Assembly (NCBI RefSeq): GCF_036898095.1
Contig: NC_090725.1
Span: 210,202,570-210,266,569 of the forward strand
Reading direction: 5' to 3'
Source of the DNA: Palaemon carinicauda
Lineage: Eukaryota > Arthropoda > Malacostraca > Decapoda > Palaemonidae
Length of the DNA stretch: 64,000 nucleotides
Shown: positions 42,571 to 53,759 of the stretch, one piece after another
Position numbering within the stretch: position 1 is the first letter of the stretch
Layout of the letters: the number at the start of each line of letters is the position of its first letter
Notes under the pieces: model-generated
Database searches by the model: none
Told to the model about the DNA's origin: nothing
Seen by the model: only the letters and a program-made list of their open reading frames with translations
Made by a program: the position numbers and the translations under genes

Positions 42571-43940
42571 TGATAAGACAAAAAAACAAAACGGTTACAG
42601 CTTACAAGCGTGTATGAAACACATTGGGTACATCATCGAAAAGCATGAAATTCCTTGCATTCCGAATTATATTTTGAAGGCTCTTACCAAAACAGGATTT
42701 CTTTGCCTCATCATTACTCTAAAAAAGTATACTCTTACCATCACATCTAGGAGTCCCCGTTCCCTATTTTGTCACCCCTTAAACCGAATATTCCATATAA
42801 ATTTCTGCTTTATTGAAATTCTGAAGGAGCTTAATTGTATCTTCAGGTAAAGGACTTACTTCTCACTGGAGTTGAAGTTCATGTGCTTCATACTTGGCTG
42901 CTAACACTCATATCATACTCAATTTATATGTCGGCGAACTTGACCATGCAATGAATTAGAGGTGCCAGTTTATTTTTTCCTTCTACCTCAGGCATATTTT
43001 CCCATTGATATCCTAATACAGTACTATATTTTCTTTTGGCCAGGGTGTGGATTACTAGTTTGACAACTAGAAAACCTTTCTCTTTTGTCACCATTTTGCA
43101 TATAGTTTTTATTTATAGTTGGTCCTTACTTTTATTCTTCACAAGCTTTATATTTTGGTATATGATCCTTAATGCCTGTATTTCCTTGTTATTAAATAAC
43201 TTTTTTTTAATTTCTTCGAGGCTAGTTCACTACCAAATTCTAAACAGTCATTGATCTTTGAGAGATTTTTTCTGATGACATCATCTCAGAATATACTGTT
43301 TGGTTTGCCTTTGTAGATATTCACCTGTCTGGTATTGCTTTGCTATGATACCAACAAATTGTAATAGTTTAAGATAAGCTTTATGTATTGTACATACAAA
43401 TCGTGACCTGACATGGACGTCTTTCCTCCCATTTATTGACCTGTAGGGAATACTGTTTGCAGTGTGCTTTACACAGGACCTTTTAGATGATACCAGAGCT
43501 TATTTTCTGCTCATGTAATACGGAAGCACTTTAACTTGTAGTAACTTTCAGGTTTATGGAAAAATGCCTCATATTAATGAGTGTGAAATAGAGGGAGGAT
43601 TTCTGCCTACCAATGAGGCTTATTTCGCCACCTAGTGTACTTACAGTCGTCTCTTCATACTGAAGCATGAGCCTGTCTAAAGGACTTGTTTGGAAAAATT
43701 TCATAGTTTACTGGTTATCTATACAGTTTAGTCAAGTAATGAGAAGGATTGTGGTAATCTATTTGTAAATACAAAATTTCACTTGGATTCTTATTATACA
43801 TTATATTTTTCATAGGCATATAGAATTTTTGGAGGGAATGGGTTATACTTTATTTCATTCTATTAACATCTTCATAGTTTGTGTGGAGATATCTCATCCT
43901 TATGCACTGCTTTTCAAAGTCTTTGGGAAATTATCTTCGA
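42570..43940. other. AT-rich DNA, no gene seen
   Basis: No coding motif was found. The minus-strand AATAAA at 43849-43854 is treated with the exon feature next to it. The upper part may include the unplaced upstream portion of the Gypsy LTR. Confidence 0.5.
43849..43854 (-). promoter_or_regulatory. Candidate poly(A) signal AATAAA
   Basis: AATAAA on the minus strand lies 91 bases downstream of the stop codon of the exon at 43945-44101. Such hexamers are common in AT-rich DNA, so position is the main support. Confidence 0.4.
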
Positions 43941-43944
43941 ATTT

Positions 43945-44101
43945 TTATGAGGGTGGATTGTTTGCAAAGCTGAATATAAGATTTTCATCTCCAGAGTAGT
44001 GGGAACTGAAGGTTATTTGTTCGTCATTTAAATCATCCATCATCTTGTTCATGTCATCATCGTTAGCTTGTACAACAGTATAGCCTGTCTTGTAATATTT
44101 G
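43945..44101 (-). CDS. Last coding exon of an unidentified host gene
   Basis: This is a minus-strand exon with the acceptor ATTTTGCAG just before it (44109-44102) and the stop codon TAA at 43947-43945. It encodes about 51 residues: KYYKTGYTVVQANDDDMNKM, then a short acidic stretch (MDDLNDEQITF), then SSHYSGDENLIFSFANNPPS. An AATAAA poly(A) signal occurs 91 bases past the stop (43854-43849). The 1-base leading phase exactly completes the AG left over from the exon at 44863-44754. I do not recognise the protein; the acidic tail without hydrophobic segment suggests a soluble C-terminus. Together with its neighbour this is the best candidate for a normal host gene in the window, although further upstream exons were not found. 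Confidence 0.6.
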
Positions 44102-44753
44102 CTGCAAAATGAAGGCTGTATACATTAGGTTACATAATTACAAGCTGCTAAAAGATTAGCATTAGGTAAATGCTATTGGGCTGCTGAGAAACTTAATGAA
44201 TTAGTTAGAATTTGTAACACCAAGGTATCAGTAATCTTGATTCCTCTAGAAATAAGAACTGTGTTGCATTAATGAAGTATCTTGATATTACACTCCAGAA
44301 TAGCTAAGTAAGTGATTGATATCTTCAAATTCCCTTTGTCTAGATCTTTGTTGGGAGAATCAATGTTTCGCTTTCAAGAGTTTTACTTGATTTTAAAGGA
44401 TAAAATTATATAGAAAAACAGTAGATGAAGCCACTGGCAAAGAACATTATTGCACTCTGGGATAAGTTTTAAATAATCTAAAAGCATAACGAGGTAGATT
44501 TATGAGGAAAAGGTTCTTGCAATTCTTTATCTATTTAAAGCTGTATCCAAAGTCAGAATTTGTCAACTAATGGGATATATGTACATGTTTAACATTAAAC
44601 TGGGAACTATCAAATTTGAGTTGGCTCTAATGAGATGAAAACATGCTGACTTATCTTTAAAGGATGAATGAATTATATTTTTGGTGATTTAGACTGAGGC
44701 TAGGGAAAATTTGATTATCATTCTTGCTAGATACTTGTTTCATTGGAACTTAC

Positions 44754-44863
44754 CTGTATTTTGAAAAGGGGAAACCAACAATGAGCAAAGTAGCATTGTA
44801 GTAAGGAAACCGCCACAAACCGTGGTGGTGGTCACGAGTATCCAGATTCCATACTCTCAGAGC
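44754..44863 (-). CDS. Penultimate exon of the same host gene
   Basis: A 110-base exon with acceptor GATTCTCCAG and a consensus donor TACAG|GTAAGT (boundary at 44754/44753). It encodes 36 codons plus two bases: ALRVWNLDTRDHHHGLWRFP then YYNATLLIVGFPFSKY. The YYNATLLIVGFPF part is hydrophobic and could be the end of a membrane segment; NAT is a possible N-glycosylation site. Phase and spacing (652-base intron) fit the exon at 44101-43945. There are no stops, and the splice signals are strong on both sides. The protein family is unknown to me. Confidence 0.55.
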
Positions 44864-46205
44864 CTGGAGAATCATCAGTGGTGTGATTACTTTTAATTAT
44901 TGAAAGAAAAATTTTACACTTATTTTCATTCATTTGCAATTTTATGAGTCGGTATCAAAGTGAAGTTTAGAATGGTATTATACTTATGGATGTTGGCAAT
45001 TCTATAAGATATATACATTTTACCTTAGTAAAGAAATAATTGATACTAGGAAACCTATAAGCCGTATAAAGGATAAGATTCTATGAAAAGTGCAACAAAA
45101 AATTCTTAAATAAGTTAGCCATAATGAGGACTGCTAGACTAGATGGACCATATGGATTCATCAAAATTAAGAAAAATGTTTGACGGTTAGAAAATTTTTG
45201 GAATTCAAAGTAACAGCATATGGCAAAAGTGTAAGTCGGTAAAAAATTTGAAAATCTTGATATAAATGAAGGTAAGAGAATGCTGTACAGAAAAGTCACA
45301 AACCCAGGGCTGTGACTCTGTGGCTTCAGTGTGTGTGAAAGATACAAGAAGATAGATGCGGGTACTTTCGTCAGAACACACAGCCAATACTATTCAAGCA
45401 AAATCATTTTGCCTTATAATGGAATTTTGCTATCACATACGTGAATTGGGGCAAGAAAGCTGCATCATTGCCAATAAAAAAAAAAAAAGTTTACTAGGAC
45501 ACCAAAATTTAAGGGAAAATCTAAAATATTGTTAATTGCATGTAATTTCTGAATAAATTATAGGTTCTATGAAAATCTAAGTTGAAAGCAGAATATTGGG
45601 AATATAAGGTAGAACCTCAGAAATTGAATGCATCTAAATTCAAACAAAACGGTGTTTGAACGGTATCTATGAATATGTTTTGCCCAAGAAACCAAATGAT
45701 AATTCAGGTCTAATGGGAAATTGCAACTATGTAGAACTTATATGGCTGAGATATGTATAGCCAGAGATTTTGGAGCATGGTACGATCAGTTTGTTGCCAC
45801 TCAGGCCTAGTACACATCACTGATTACTGTTTTGCTTATACTGTATTCCTTTGTGTATTTTCTGTAAATTTATATACTAAGGTCGTGTCTGATCCATACA
45901 AGGAGTATGGTATACCAAAATCTTGTTTGCATCTTACTAAAAAATAAAGGCCCTCAAGGACATGTAGCCAAAGTAGTAACAGCAAGGAAGATGATGGATT
46001 ATTATTAATTTGAAATGAAGCACAAACGAGCTTGTGATAGCATTTCCAAGGCCAGCTGAGGTTAGTTTGATAAATTTAGAAAATCTGATCGTCAAATATA
46101 TCTTGGGAGAGAGCATCGGTTCTAACAAATAAGCACCCAAAACTTGTATTGGGAAATGTTACAGAAGGAAACTCTTTTGTTTAGCTAACCCTAAAATTTA
46201 CCCTT
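44864..46205. other. No gene seen
   Basis: I searched both strands for further exons of the gene ending at 43945 and found none with convincing splice sites and coding character. No transposon motif was recognised. Confidence 0.5.
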
Positions 46206-46207
46206 CC

Positions 46208-46209
46208 TT

Positions 46210-46262
<53 letters not shown>

Positions 46263-46828
46263 TAGCTAAACTACAACCCTTGATGGAAAAACGGGATGCT
46301 ATAAGCTTAAGGGCTCACACAGGGAAACATAGCCCAGTGAGAAATAAAACAAGGAAATAAATAAACTACAAGAAAAGTAATGAACAATTAGAATAAGATA
46401 ATCTAAGAACAGTAACAACGTCAAAATAGATAATTCATTTATAAACTATATAAACTTAAAAAAAGAAAAAAAAAACAGGAGGAAGAGAAATAAGATAGCA
46501 TAGCGTGCCCAAGTGTACCCTAAAGCAAGAGTACTCTACCTCAAGACAGTTGAAGACCATGGTACAGAAGCTATGGCACTATAGTTGCTTACCATAATTA
46601 GTCTCTTTTGCACTTATCAAGAGAAAAGTAACCACTGAATAATTGAAGTGCAGTAGTTAACCCTTTGAGTGAAGAAGAATTGTTTGGTAATGTTAGTGTT
46701 GTCAGATGTATGGCGACAAAAGAGAATGTGGAAAGAACAGGCCAGACTATTCGGTGTATGTGTAGGCAAAAGAAAAAAAAATGAGCCGTAACCAGAGAGA
46801 GGGATCCAATGTAGTACTTTCTGACCAT
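46208..46828 (+). repeat. Dispersed prawn-type repeat with (TTA)n head, copy 1
   Basis: It starts with a (TTA)n run (46208-46260) followed by AGCTAAACTACAACCCTTGA, GGGATGCTATAAGC, CACAGGGAAACATAGCC, AAACAAGGAAATAAATAAAC, then GTGCCCAAGTGTACCCTAAAG, GACCATGGTACAGAAGCTATG, AACCAGAGAGAGGGATCCAA and ends near CTTTCTGACCATC. The copy at 50668-51313 has the same order of blocks in the same orientation; this one lacks about 60 bases in the middle. It has no coding capacity. I recall this repeat as very frequent in palaemonid prawns. Confidence 0.8.
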
Positions 46829-46829
46829 C

Positions 46830-47360
46830 TTACTACCAACAAATAGATAAACCTTATTTCCAGAATTCTTTTATATTTTTTGTTATGTCGTAAAAGACAC
46901 TAGAAATCCTCGGAGGAGCGTTATTCTATTATATTTTTCTAATAAGAATAGGCCTACCATGTTTAAAAAGTAATATTGCAACGTTTTGTTTAGTTATTTT
47001 TATTAGGGTTTTTATGTGTTTGACAGAATTTAGAATATATCTTCTCTCCATTATATAGCAAAATATAAGATAGTCTGCCATTTTCAAAGTCAAATGATCG
47101 TATTTTATTTTATTTTAATAAATGCACTTTAGGGACGTATCTTTTCTAATATTTTAACAGCATACTTTTATATTTTCCGATACATTTTTCAATGAATATT
47201 CATTATTTTTCAAATGTATTTCAGCACCGAGGCAATGCAATGTTCATTCTTGATGATGATTGATTGTCCTGGCAATGTTACAAGTTTTCCCTATATAGCC
47301 TAAACTAGTCAAGTCTTAGTAGGAGTAACGAGTCTGAAGTCATCAGTTAGGCTTAAGTAA
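46830..47360. other. No gene seen
   Basis: AT-rich sequence between the dispersed repeat and the non-LTR tail, with no recognised motif. Confidence 0.5.
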
Positions 47361-47361
47361 T

Positions 47362-47413
<52 letters not shown>

Positions 47414-47420
47414 ATATACA

Positions 47421-47502
<82 letters not shown>
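47361..47502. repeat. (TA)n-(GT)n microsatellite, likely 3' tail of the adjacent non-LTR element
   Basis: A long TA array with short interruptions passes directly into (GT)15 and then into ATCAACATCATCATCTCC. On the minus strand the order is: RT C-terminus, GATGATGATGTTGAT, (AC)n, (TA)n, which fits a simple-sequence tail of a non-LTR element. Confidence 0.7.
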
Positions 47503-47960
47503 CAACATCATCATCTCCTACGTCTGTTGACACAAAGATTTCTCCAGCCGTCTTTATTTTGAGATTTTAAATCAATACTTCTCCATTCATCACGACCTAC
47601 TTCACACTTCATAGTCCTCGGCCATGTAGACCTCTGTCTTCCAACTCTTCTAGTGCCTTGTGGAGCCCTGTTGAAAGTTTTCTATTCTGATCTCTCTTGG
47701 GTAGTGCGAAGAGCTTGTCCAAACTATCTCCATCTACCACTCACCGTGATCTCATCCACATACTGTATTGTGCGGCACTCGAGTAATCTCTCTTATAGTT
47801 TCATTTCTAGTCCTCTCCAGCCATTTAACTCCTAATAATCTTCTTAGGGCTTTGTTCTCAAATCTACAAAATCTGTTGGATATTGTTTCATTATCATACC
47901 ACGACTCATGCTTAACACCCATCTCACTAAACTGGCATATAGCCTGATTTTTCAGGCGAT
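47503..47960 (-). pseudogene. Non-LTR retrotransposon RT C-terminal remnant
   Basis: Reading downward, frames give NRFCRFENKALRRLLGVKW, then ERTRNETIREITRVP, then DEI- and RWRW-like fragments and a degenerate GRPRPTW block, the C-terminal region after the RT domain in RTE-like and related non-LTR elements. Stops are frequent. The sequence ends at the simple-repeat tail (47502). It is a different family from the copy at 32820-33900, which has a GAA tail. Confidence 0.7.
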
Positions 47961-48021
47961 TTGATTTCTAAATTTTACTTAACTTAGCCATTGTCTGATT
48001 TAACAATGGCTATAGTTTCTG

Positions 48022-48498
<477 letters not shown>

Positions 48499-48529
48499 TA
48501 ATTAAAATCACGTGTGCTTGTGATATATG

Positions 48530-48532
<3 letters not shown>

Positions 48533-48590
<58 letters not shown>
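48533..48590. repeat. (TA)n microsatellite
   Basis: A pure TA array of nearly 60 bases, 35 bases right of the SINE palindrome. Confidence 0.95.
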
Positions 48591-48594
<4 letters not shown>

Positions 48595-48650
48595 TTCTCT
48601 AGCATACCAGAAACTAAAGCCGTTAGCCTATGTTAATTACAAACCATTTG

Positions 48651-48761
<111 letters not shown>

Positions 48762-49059
48762 GTTGTGTGAAATTGGGGTCACTAGCAAGATCTTCAAAGT
48801 GACAGTAATTTAGTGTGGTGTTCCTGCTCTTTGTTAAGTGTATTCATGATGACGGCAACAGATGCACAAAATCTTATTGAAATTAATTATGTCAGAAAAA
48901 AATGCATAGAAGGGCAACATTTCAGACAGTTTGTTAAAGAACAATAAGTCAGTTCATGAAGAAGGTCAGAAAGCCAGGCAGAGAGATATTGTAGTATTGA
49001 GATTTTTCCAAGATAATGCACGACAGGAAACTGGAAGAGAGGCCAAGAGATAGAGATAA

Positions 49060-50080
49060 GATATTCAAAGAAAAAGAGCGTAGGCTACATGTTTTAAGTG
49101 TTAAGACTCGAGGTAATGAATGGTAGTGGAAATACTTTGGGACAGGTCAGCAGCACTCATAACCCTGTAACTACTGCAAAATCAACGTTACCTAGAATCT
49201 ATTAGATCTTTGGTGGTATGGGCACTTTTATCGAGAGGTTTTGTAGGTTTGCAAAAAGGCATAATTGGCTTAAAGGCGAGTGGGCTAAGTGTCTCATTCC
49301 ATTGCAGACAGATAAAAGGATCCAGGTCTGGTTTAGTATGCCATCAAATGAAGTTTGAACAGTGACATCTTGATGAAAATACATTTGAAGAAACAGGAAG
49401 CGACAAGAGGAGGATTGTGGAAGAAATTATGAAACTAAGTTAGAACAAGGTGAGATTGCATACTATTTGTAGTAAGGGTACGTAGCTATTTCAGTAGATG
49501 ACTTGAAATGACCAAATGCAAAAATAAGTTTAGTGATTTAGCTGCTTTCCTCATGAGAGAAAAGTTTGTTAATGCTGAGATGGCTCCATTCTTGTGGAAA
49601 TGCGAGAGGCCGAAGCTTGCAGAGCATCACTTGGAAGCTAATACAATAAGCAAAATACATTGTTAAAGACCAATGAAGAAGTCTCTTGATCTTAACCTGA
49701 GACCAGTGGACTACAATACATCCCAATGGAAGCAGACTGACAAGGGTGAAGGTAAATACTTTATATATCACAGGCAAGGACATTTAGTAAAGGACTGTAT
49801 ACAAATAGAAAATAGGGATTGGTGGAAGTTGAAGCAAAAAGCAGCTAGTGGTATGGCAGTAGGAGTAATGAGGGATGAAAACACTAACATCGTCATATAA
49901 AATGTCGACACAGTTACGTTGGAAGACTACATTGAAGATGGGAAGGAGAAGCTAACAGATGGAGCTGAACTACGTGACATTAATTCACCAGTTAGGGAAG
50001 GTTTTCACTACTACGAGACATCAGTTAAATTAGTGCAGTTGTATGAGGGAGGTTGTTAAGTAATGACTTAATGACAGATA
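49060..50080 (+). pseudogene. LTR-retrotransposon gag remnant with degenerate zinc knuckle
   Basis: At about 49535-49660 the translation reads FSDLAAFLMREKFVNAEMAP, followed by FLWKCERPKLAEHHLEANTI, which has the spacing of the SCAN-like capsid segment found in many arthropod Gypsy gag proteins (family pattern LxxREQFxN...LxExxPxxLxELxxLAxxYLEA). At about 49757-49800 comes KYFIYHRQGHLVKDC, a zinc knuckle whose first two cysteines have changed to Tyr. After the knuckle the frame continues to 49900 and ends. Upstream codons to about 49060 are charged and probably part of the same gene. Stops occur around 49640-49660. No protease or RT is seen downstream. Confidence 0.55.
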
Positions 50081-50665
50081 GTTAATGGACACTGACTAAC
50101 AGGTATATCAGCAGATATCCAGACATTAGAATTAAGTGAATAAATATTATTATAGAAGAGAAATGTTTGTGATGCTCCTATATAATCCTATTTATGATTT
50201 TATTCTTGGAAATATTCCTGGTATTAAGGATCCTGAGAAAATGGTTAGAGCTGAGGTAAAGAGGCTAAAGAAAACAAGGAACAGGTAACCATATGGATGA
50301 GTCAGTCAAGATCGAGTGCTGATAATGAGACGGCAGCAGTTATGCCCAGAGCCTAAATATAGCAAGAGAAACACTGCTTGGAGTCATTGGAAGTAGCTTC
50401 AGGCAATTTGGAGTTAGGAGAAGAGTAGTCAAAATAAGCATAGCAGAAAGATCACAGTGTCATCAAGCAGTGGAAGAGGCCCCAGATCCTTCATGAAGGG
50501 TAAAGTAACTTGTAAATTAATAGAAGTTTATGCTTTGCTATATCATATTTCTCAGGTCTGCCAATGCCAAGTGATGAAGTTAGCCCATGAATCATTGTTG
50601 ACAGTCATCTAGGAGAACTTTTTTCCGAGGTAATTTAAAATCACCTCTGTTTTGTAGTTACCGCA
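50080..50665. other. No gene recognised
   Basis: This region may contain further decayed LTR-element sequence after the gag remnant but shows no motif I can support. Confidence 0.4.
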
Positions 50666-50667
50666 TT

Positions 50668-50692
50668 ATTATTATTATTATTATTATTATTA

Positions 50693-50726
<34 letters not shown>

Positions 50727-51313
50727 TTGCCAAGCTACAACCCTAGGTGGAAAAGCAGGGTGCTATAAGCCCAAGGACTCCAACAGGGAAAATAGCCTAG
50801 TGAGGAAAGGAAACAAGGAAAAACTACAAGAGAAGAAGAATAATAATATTAAAATAAATCTCATATATAGAATATAAAAACTTGAAAATAACGAGAGGAA
50901 GAGAAATAAGATAGAATGGTGTGCATGAGTGTACCCTGAAGCAAGAGATCTCTAACCCAAGACAGTGGAAGACCATGGTACAGAGGCTATGGTACTACCC
51001 AAGACTAGAGAATAATGGTTTGATTTTGGAGTGTCCTTCTCCTAGAAGAGTTGTTTACCATAGTCAGAGTCTCTTCTACCCTTACCAAGAGGAAAGTAGC
51101 CACTGAACATTTACAGTGCAGTATCCCTTTTGATTAAGAAGAATTTTTTGGTGTTTTCAGGTGTATGAGGACAGAGAAGAATATGTAAAGAATAGGCAAG
51201 ACTATTAGGGGTGTGAAGGCAAAGGGAAAATGAACCGTAACCAGAGAGAAGGATCCAATGTAGTACTGTCTGGGCAGTCAAAGGACCCCATAACTCTCTA
51301 GCGGTAGTATCTC
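50668..51313 (+). repeat. Dispersed prawn-type repeat with (TTA)n head, copy 2
   Basis: It starts with (TTA)n (50668-50725), then GCCAAGCTACAACCCTAGGT, GGTGCTATAAGCCCAAGGA, CAGGGAAAATAGCC, GGAAAGGAAACAAGG, and later GACCATGGTACAGAGGCTATG, AGAATAATGGTTTGATTTTG, CCCTTACCAAGAGGAAAGTA, then GGATCCAATGTAGTACTG and CATAACTCTCTAGCGGTAG. It is longer and better preserved than copy 1 at 46208-46828, and in the same orientation. There is no coding capacity. Confidence 0.85.
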
Positions 51314-51429
51314 TGAAAGAACCTTGTTAATTTTCTTTACAGTCAAGGGTTTATTGACAAAGCAAGGAGAAAGGTGCCTTCCAGAACAATGGGGGCAACT
51401 GTGATCAGAGTATGTACAAAATCTTTGTC

Positions 51430-51640
51430 TCGAAGACTTAAGCCTTAAAATGAGCATGAGCCATCGGACAAGGACATTGTAAGCATAGTCCATTTCATGG
51501 ACGTGGATGCCGGTTATGATGATATTGAGGAGTTAGTGGAGTACCATAGCACAGAGCTCCTTACGAAGAATTCCAAGTCTTATAAAAAGGGCCAGCTACG
51601 AAAGTATTCTCAGAGGAAGGGAGAAGGAATGCTGCTACAA
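51430..51640 (+). pseudogene. Possible Tigger transposase C-terminal fragment
   Basis: The + strand reads PSDKDIVSIVHFMDVDAGYD then DIEELVEYHSTELLTKN, which has the same layout as the tail of the Tigger pseudogene at 10830-10960 (VAEIVRLVMSMG, then DNIKEPLEEHQEELMTDDL). It is an isolated piece without the catalytic region or ends. The match is short, so the call is tentative. Confidence 0.45.
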
Positions 51641-52263
51641 GTTCAGAGTTTAGGGGAATGATTGAAAAAATGGAGGTAAATTGCAGAATTTTGCTGAAAT
51701 GCGTCACCCAGATAAGGCCAAACTGTGTGGTTATTATTTTCAATGATAATGCTACAAGTCATTCTGAAATCTTCATGAAATGCAAAGAAAACCAAACATA
51801 TATGGACAGGATTTTATTGAGATAGAGGTCTAGTGCTCCTCAAACGTCAGCAGAATGATGTTTCCTTTCTAAACGATACATCTCGCCACCTTCAATTCAA
51901 GCCATGAACTCTCCTTACTGCAGGTAAGGTGAAATATGATAATTTTGTGCTTTATGATTTTATGCATGTAAGTACTTAATTCTTGCAAAAAATCTTTAAA
52001 ATCTGCGATTATCTTATGTTCTGGAATGAATTAATCCCATTTACCTTATTTCTTAATGGAATAATTCAATTAACTATTATACAAATCGGTGGTTGAATGA
52101 TCTTTTAGGTATTATTAAAGTTTCAACCAAATTCGTGTATCTATTTTTTTATTTGTTATATATTTTTAGATGATTCATACGTAAAAATTACTCGAATTTT
52201 CCGCAAATTAAGGATTACGGAGCTATTTGCCGATGAAAACTGTTCCTATCTGTTATCCCAAAT
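51640..52263. other. No gene seen
   Basis: AT-rich host sequence up to the left edge of DIRS D2. No motif was recognised. Confidence 0.5.
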
Positions 52264-52635
52264 AACGGATTTTGAGCGAAGCGAAAAATCTATTTTTGGG
52301 TGAGATAGCCATGTCGTCCTGATGGAAGTTCCTATAGGGTAGCTTCCTAGGGTATATTACAACTACGGCGATATTCCCAGAGAATTTACCTTAAGGTACC
52401 AGAATTCTAACTCCTGGAGCGAGTATCCCTCGTGAAAGGGATATCGCGACATATCAGAGGACGTATTCTAGACACGTCACATGGCAATCTACGACCTGAA
52501 CAGAGATTCGTCTCGTAGGAGGGAGATTGACGAGATACGAATTCGGGAAAGAAAAAGGGGAGCCGCTCCCAAGGCTTCCCTATCCCCCGATTCGTATGCG
52601 TGCCTGGCGCCAATCCTGGCGCCATCTGTATTCCT
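52264..52635. repeat. D2 left (3') inverted terminal repeat
   Basis: It runs from the edge AACGGATTTTGAGCGAAGCG through GTCGTCCTGATGGAAG, CGCGACATATCAGAGG, and GGCGCCAATCCTGGCGCC, ending at CATCTGTATTCCT. From about 52308 inward it matches the right repeat; the outermost 45 bases differ, as usual in DIRS split repeats. Confidence 0.9.
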
Positions 52636-52707
52636 TGTAGCGTACACGAGGTGCTACAGATACTGTATGTAGGGAGGGGTCCTACAGCCCTTTCTTAGAA
52701 AGGCAAG

Positions 52708-52812
52708 GGCGGGTCCATCAGGACGACATGGCTATCTCACCCAAAAATAGATTTTTCGCTTCGCTCAAAATCCGTTTTTTGGGCTCAAGCCATGTCGTCC
52801 TGATGGAAGTGT
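52708..52812. repeat. D2 internal complementary region (ICR)
   Basis: The sequence runs CATCAGGACGACATGG, then TATCTCACCCAAAAATAG, then GCTTCGCTCAAAATCCG, then TTTTTTGGGCTCAAGCC, then ATGTCGTCCTGATGG. The first part is the reverse complement of the left outer edge (52264-52330) and the second part that of the right outer edge (60876-60905). Placed together they spell the joint that a circular element would have, which is the known role of the DIRS ICR: a template for closing the circle. Confidence 0.85.
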
Positions 52813-53338
52813 ACCAGAGCATTACTGTATCTGTGGATTCTCAGAACGTGCCGTACTCCCCGGAGGTAATTTTTTCCCGGTCGACTAGACCTAGAGACCT
52901 AAGATGTTACCGTTATACATCTTTTCAACTAACTATAAACTATGTTAGAGCTTCCTGCCCCCTACAGGGAAGAGTCCTACTAGACTCTGGAAAAGTCTCG
53001 AAGAGTACATATATCTATGTACGAATACCAGGCAAGCTAATATAGTGGTCTCGCCCTATATTAAGTAAAGCATAGTTTGTAAAGGACCACTGCGTCAATA
53101 TGAAATATCGACCAGTTTTCCGCACAATACTTGTATTGGACAAAGGTTTTATATCCGCATAGGAGGAAAACCAATGCAACATAGCTTGCATAAAGGAACA
53201 ATTCTATTAGAATTATCCCAGATAAGGTACATAGAATGAATGCTCAATTATACCAGTAAATTGACACAGGTGAAGGAGACGCAAGGTTCTCAAGAACCAG
53301 ATTATTGACAGGCAATAAATAGACAGGTTAACCACAAT

Positions 53339-53340
<2 letters not shown>

Positions 53341-53401
<61 letters not shown>
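53341..53401. repeat. (TA)n microsatellite inside D2
   Basis: A 60-base TA array between the recombinase gene and the ICR. D1 has no such array at the matching place, so it arose after the copies separated. Confidence 0.9.
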
Positions 53402-53404
<3 letters not shown>

Positions 53405-53759
53405 AGAAGAGGATAACCCAAAACTTTAAGCATAAGTATGATAGTAAACAGGGCTTGTTTGTCTGAAAGAAAAACATTAGATGCCACTTTTAAGATACCG
53501 AGGTATCAAAGTCATAAAAGCCTGTATTACAAATCAATGACATTAGCGTTAGAAACGCTCGGCACACATGTCTGCACTTATGCTAGGTTCACCTTCGGAA
53601 ATGGAACAGTCTGGATGGGCAACACAGTGCCCTCACTTAGTTTGTAGTACAGTATGTAACTACACACTCACCCTGGAATTAATCGTCCCAATTAAGACCA
53701 CTGTTCCTCGCAGAGTTAAACAGTAGGGTTAACACCGCGACCCACTGCTACCACAGATC

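Noticed and set aside
52407..52625. A 72-codon protein duplicated at 60575-60793
   Set aside because: The two identical frames are the inverted terminal repeats of D2, not genes.
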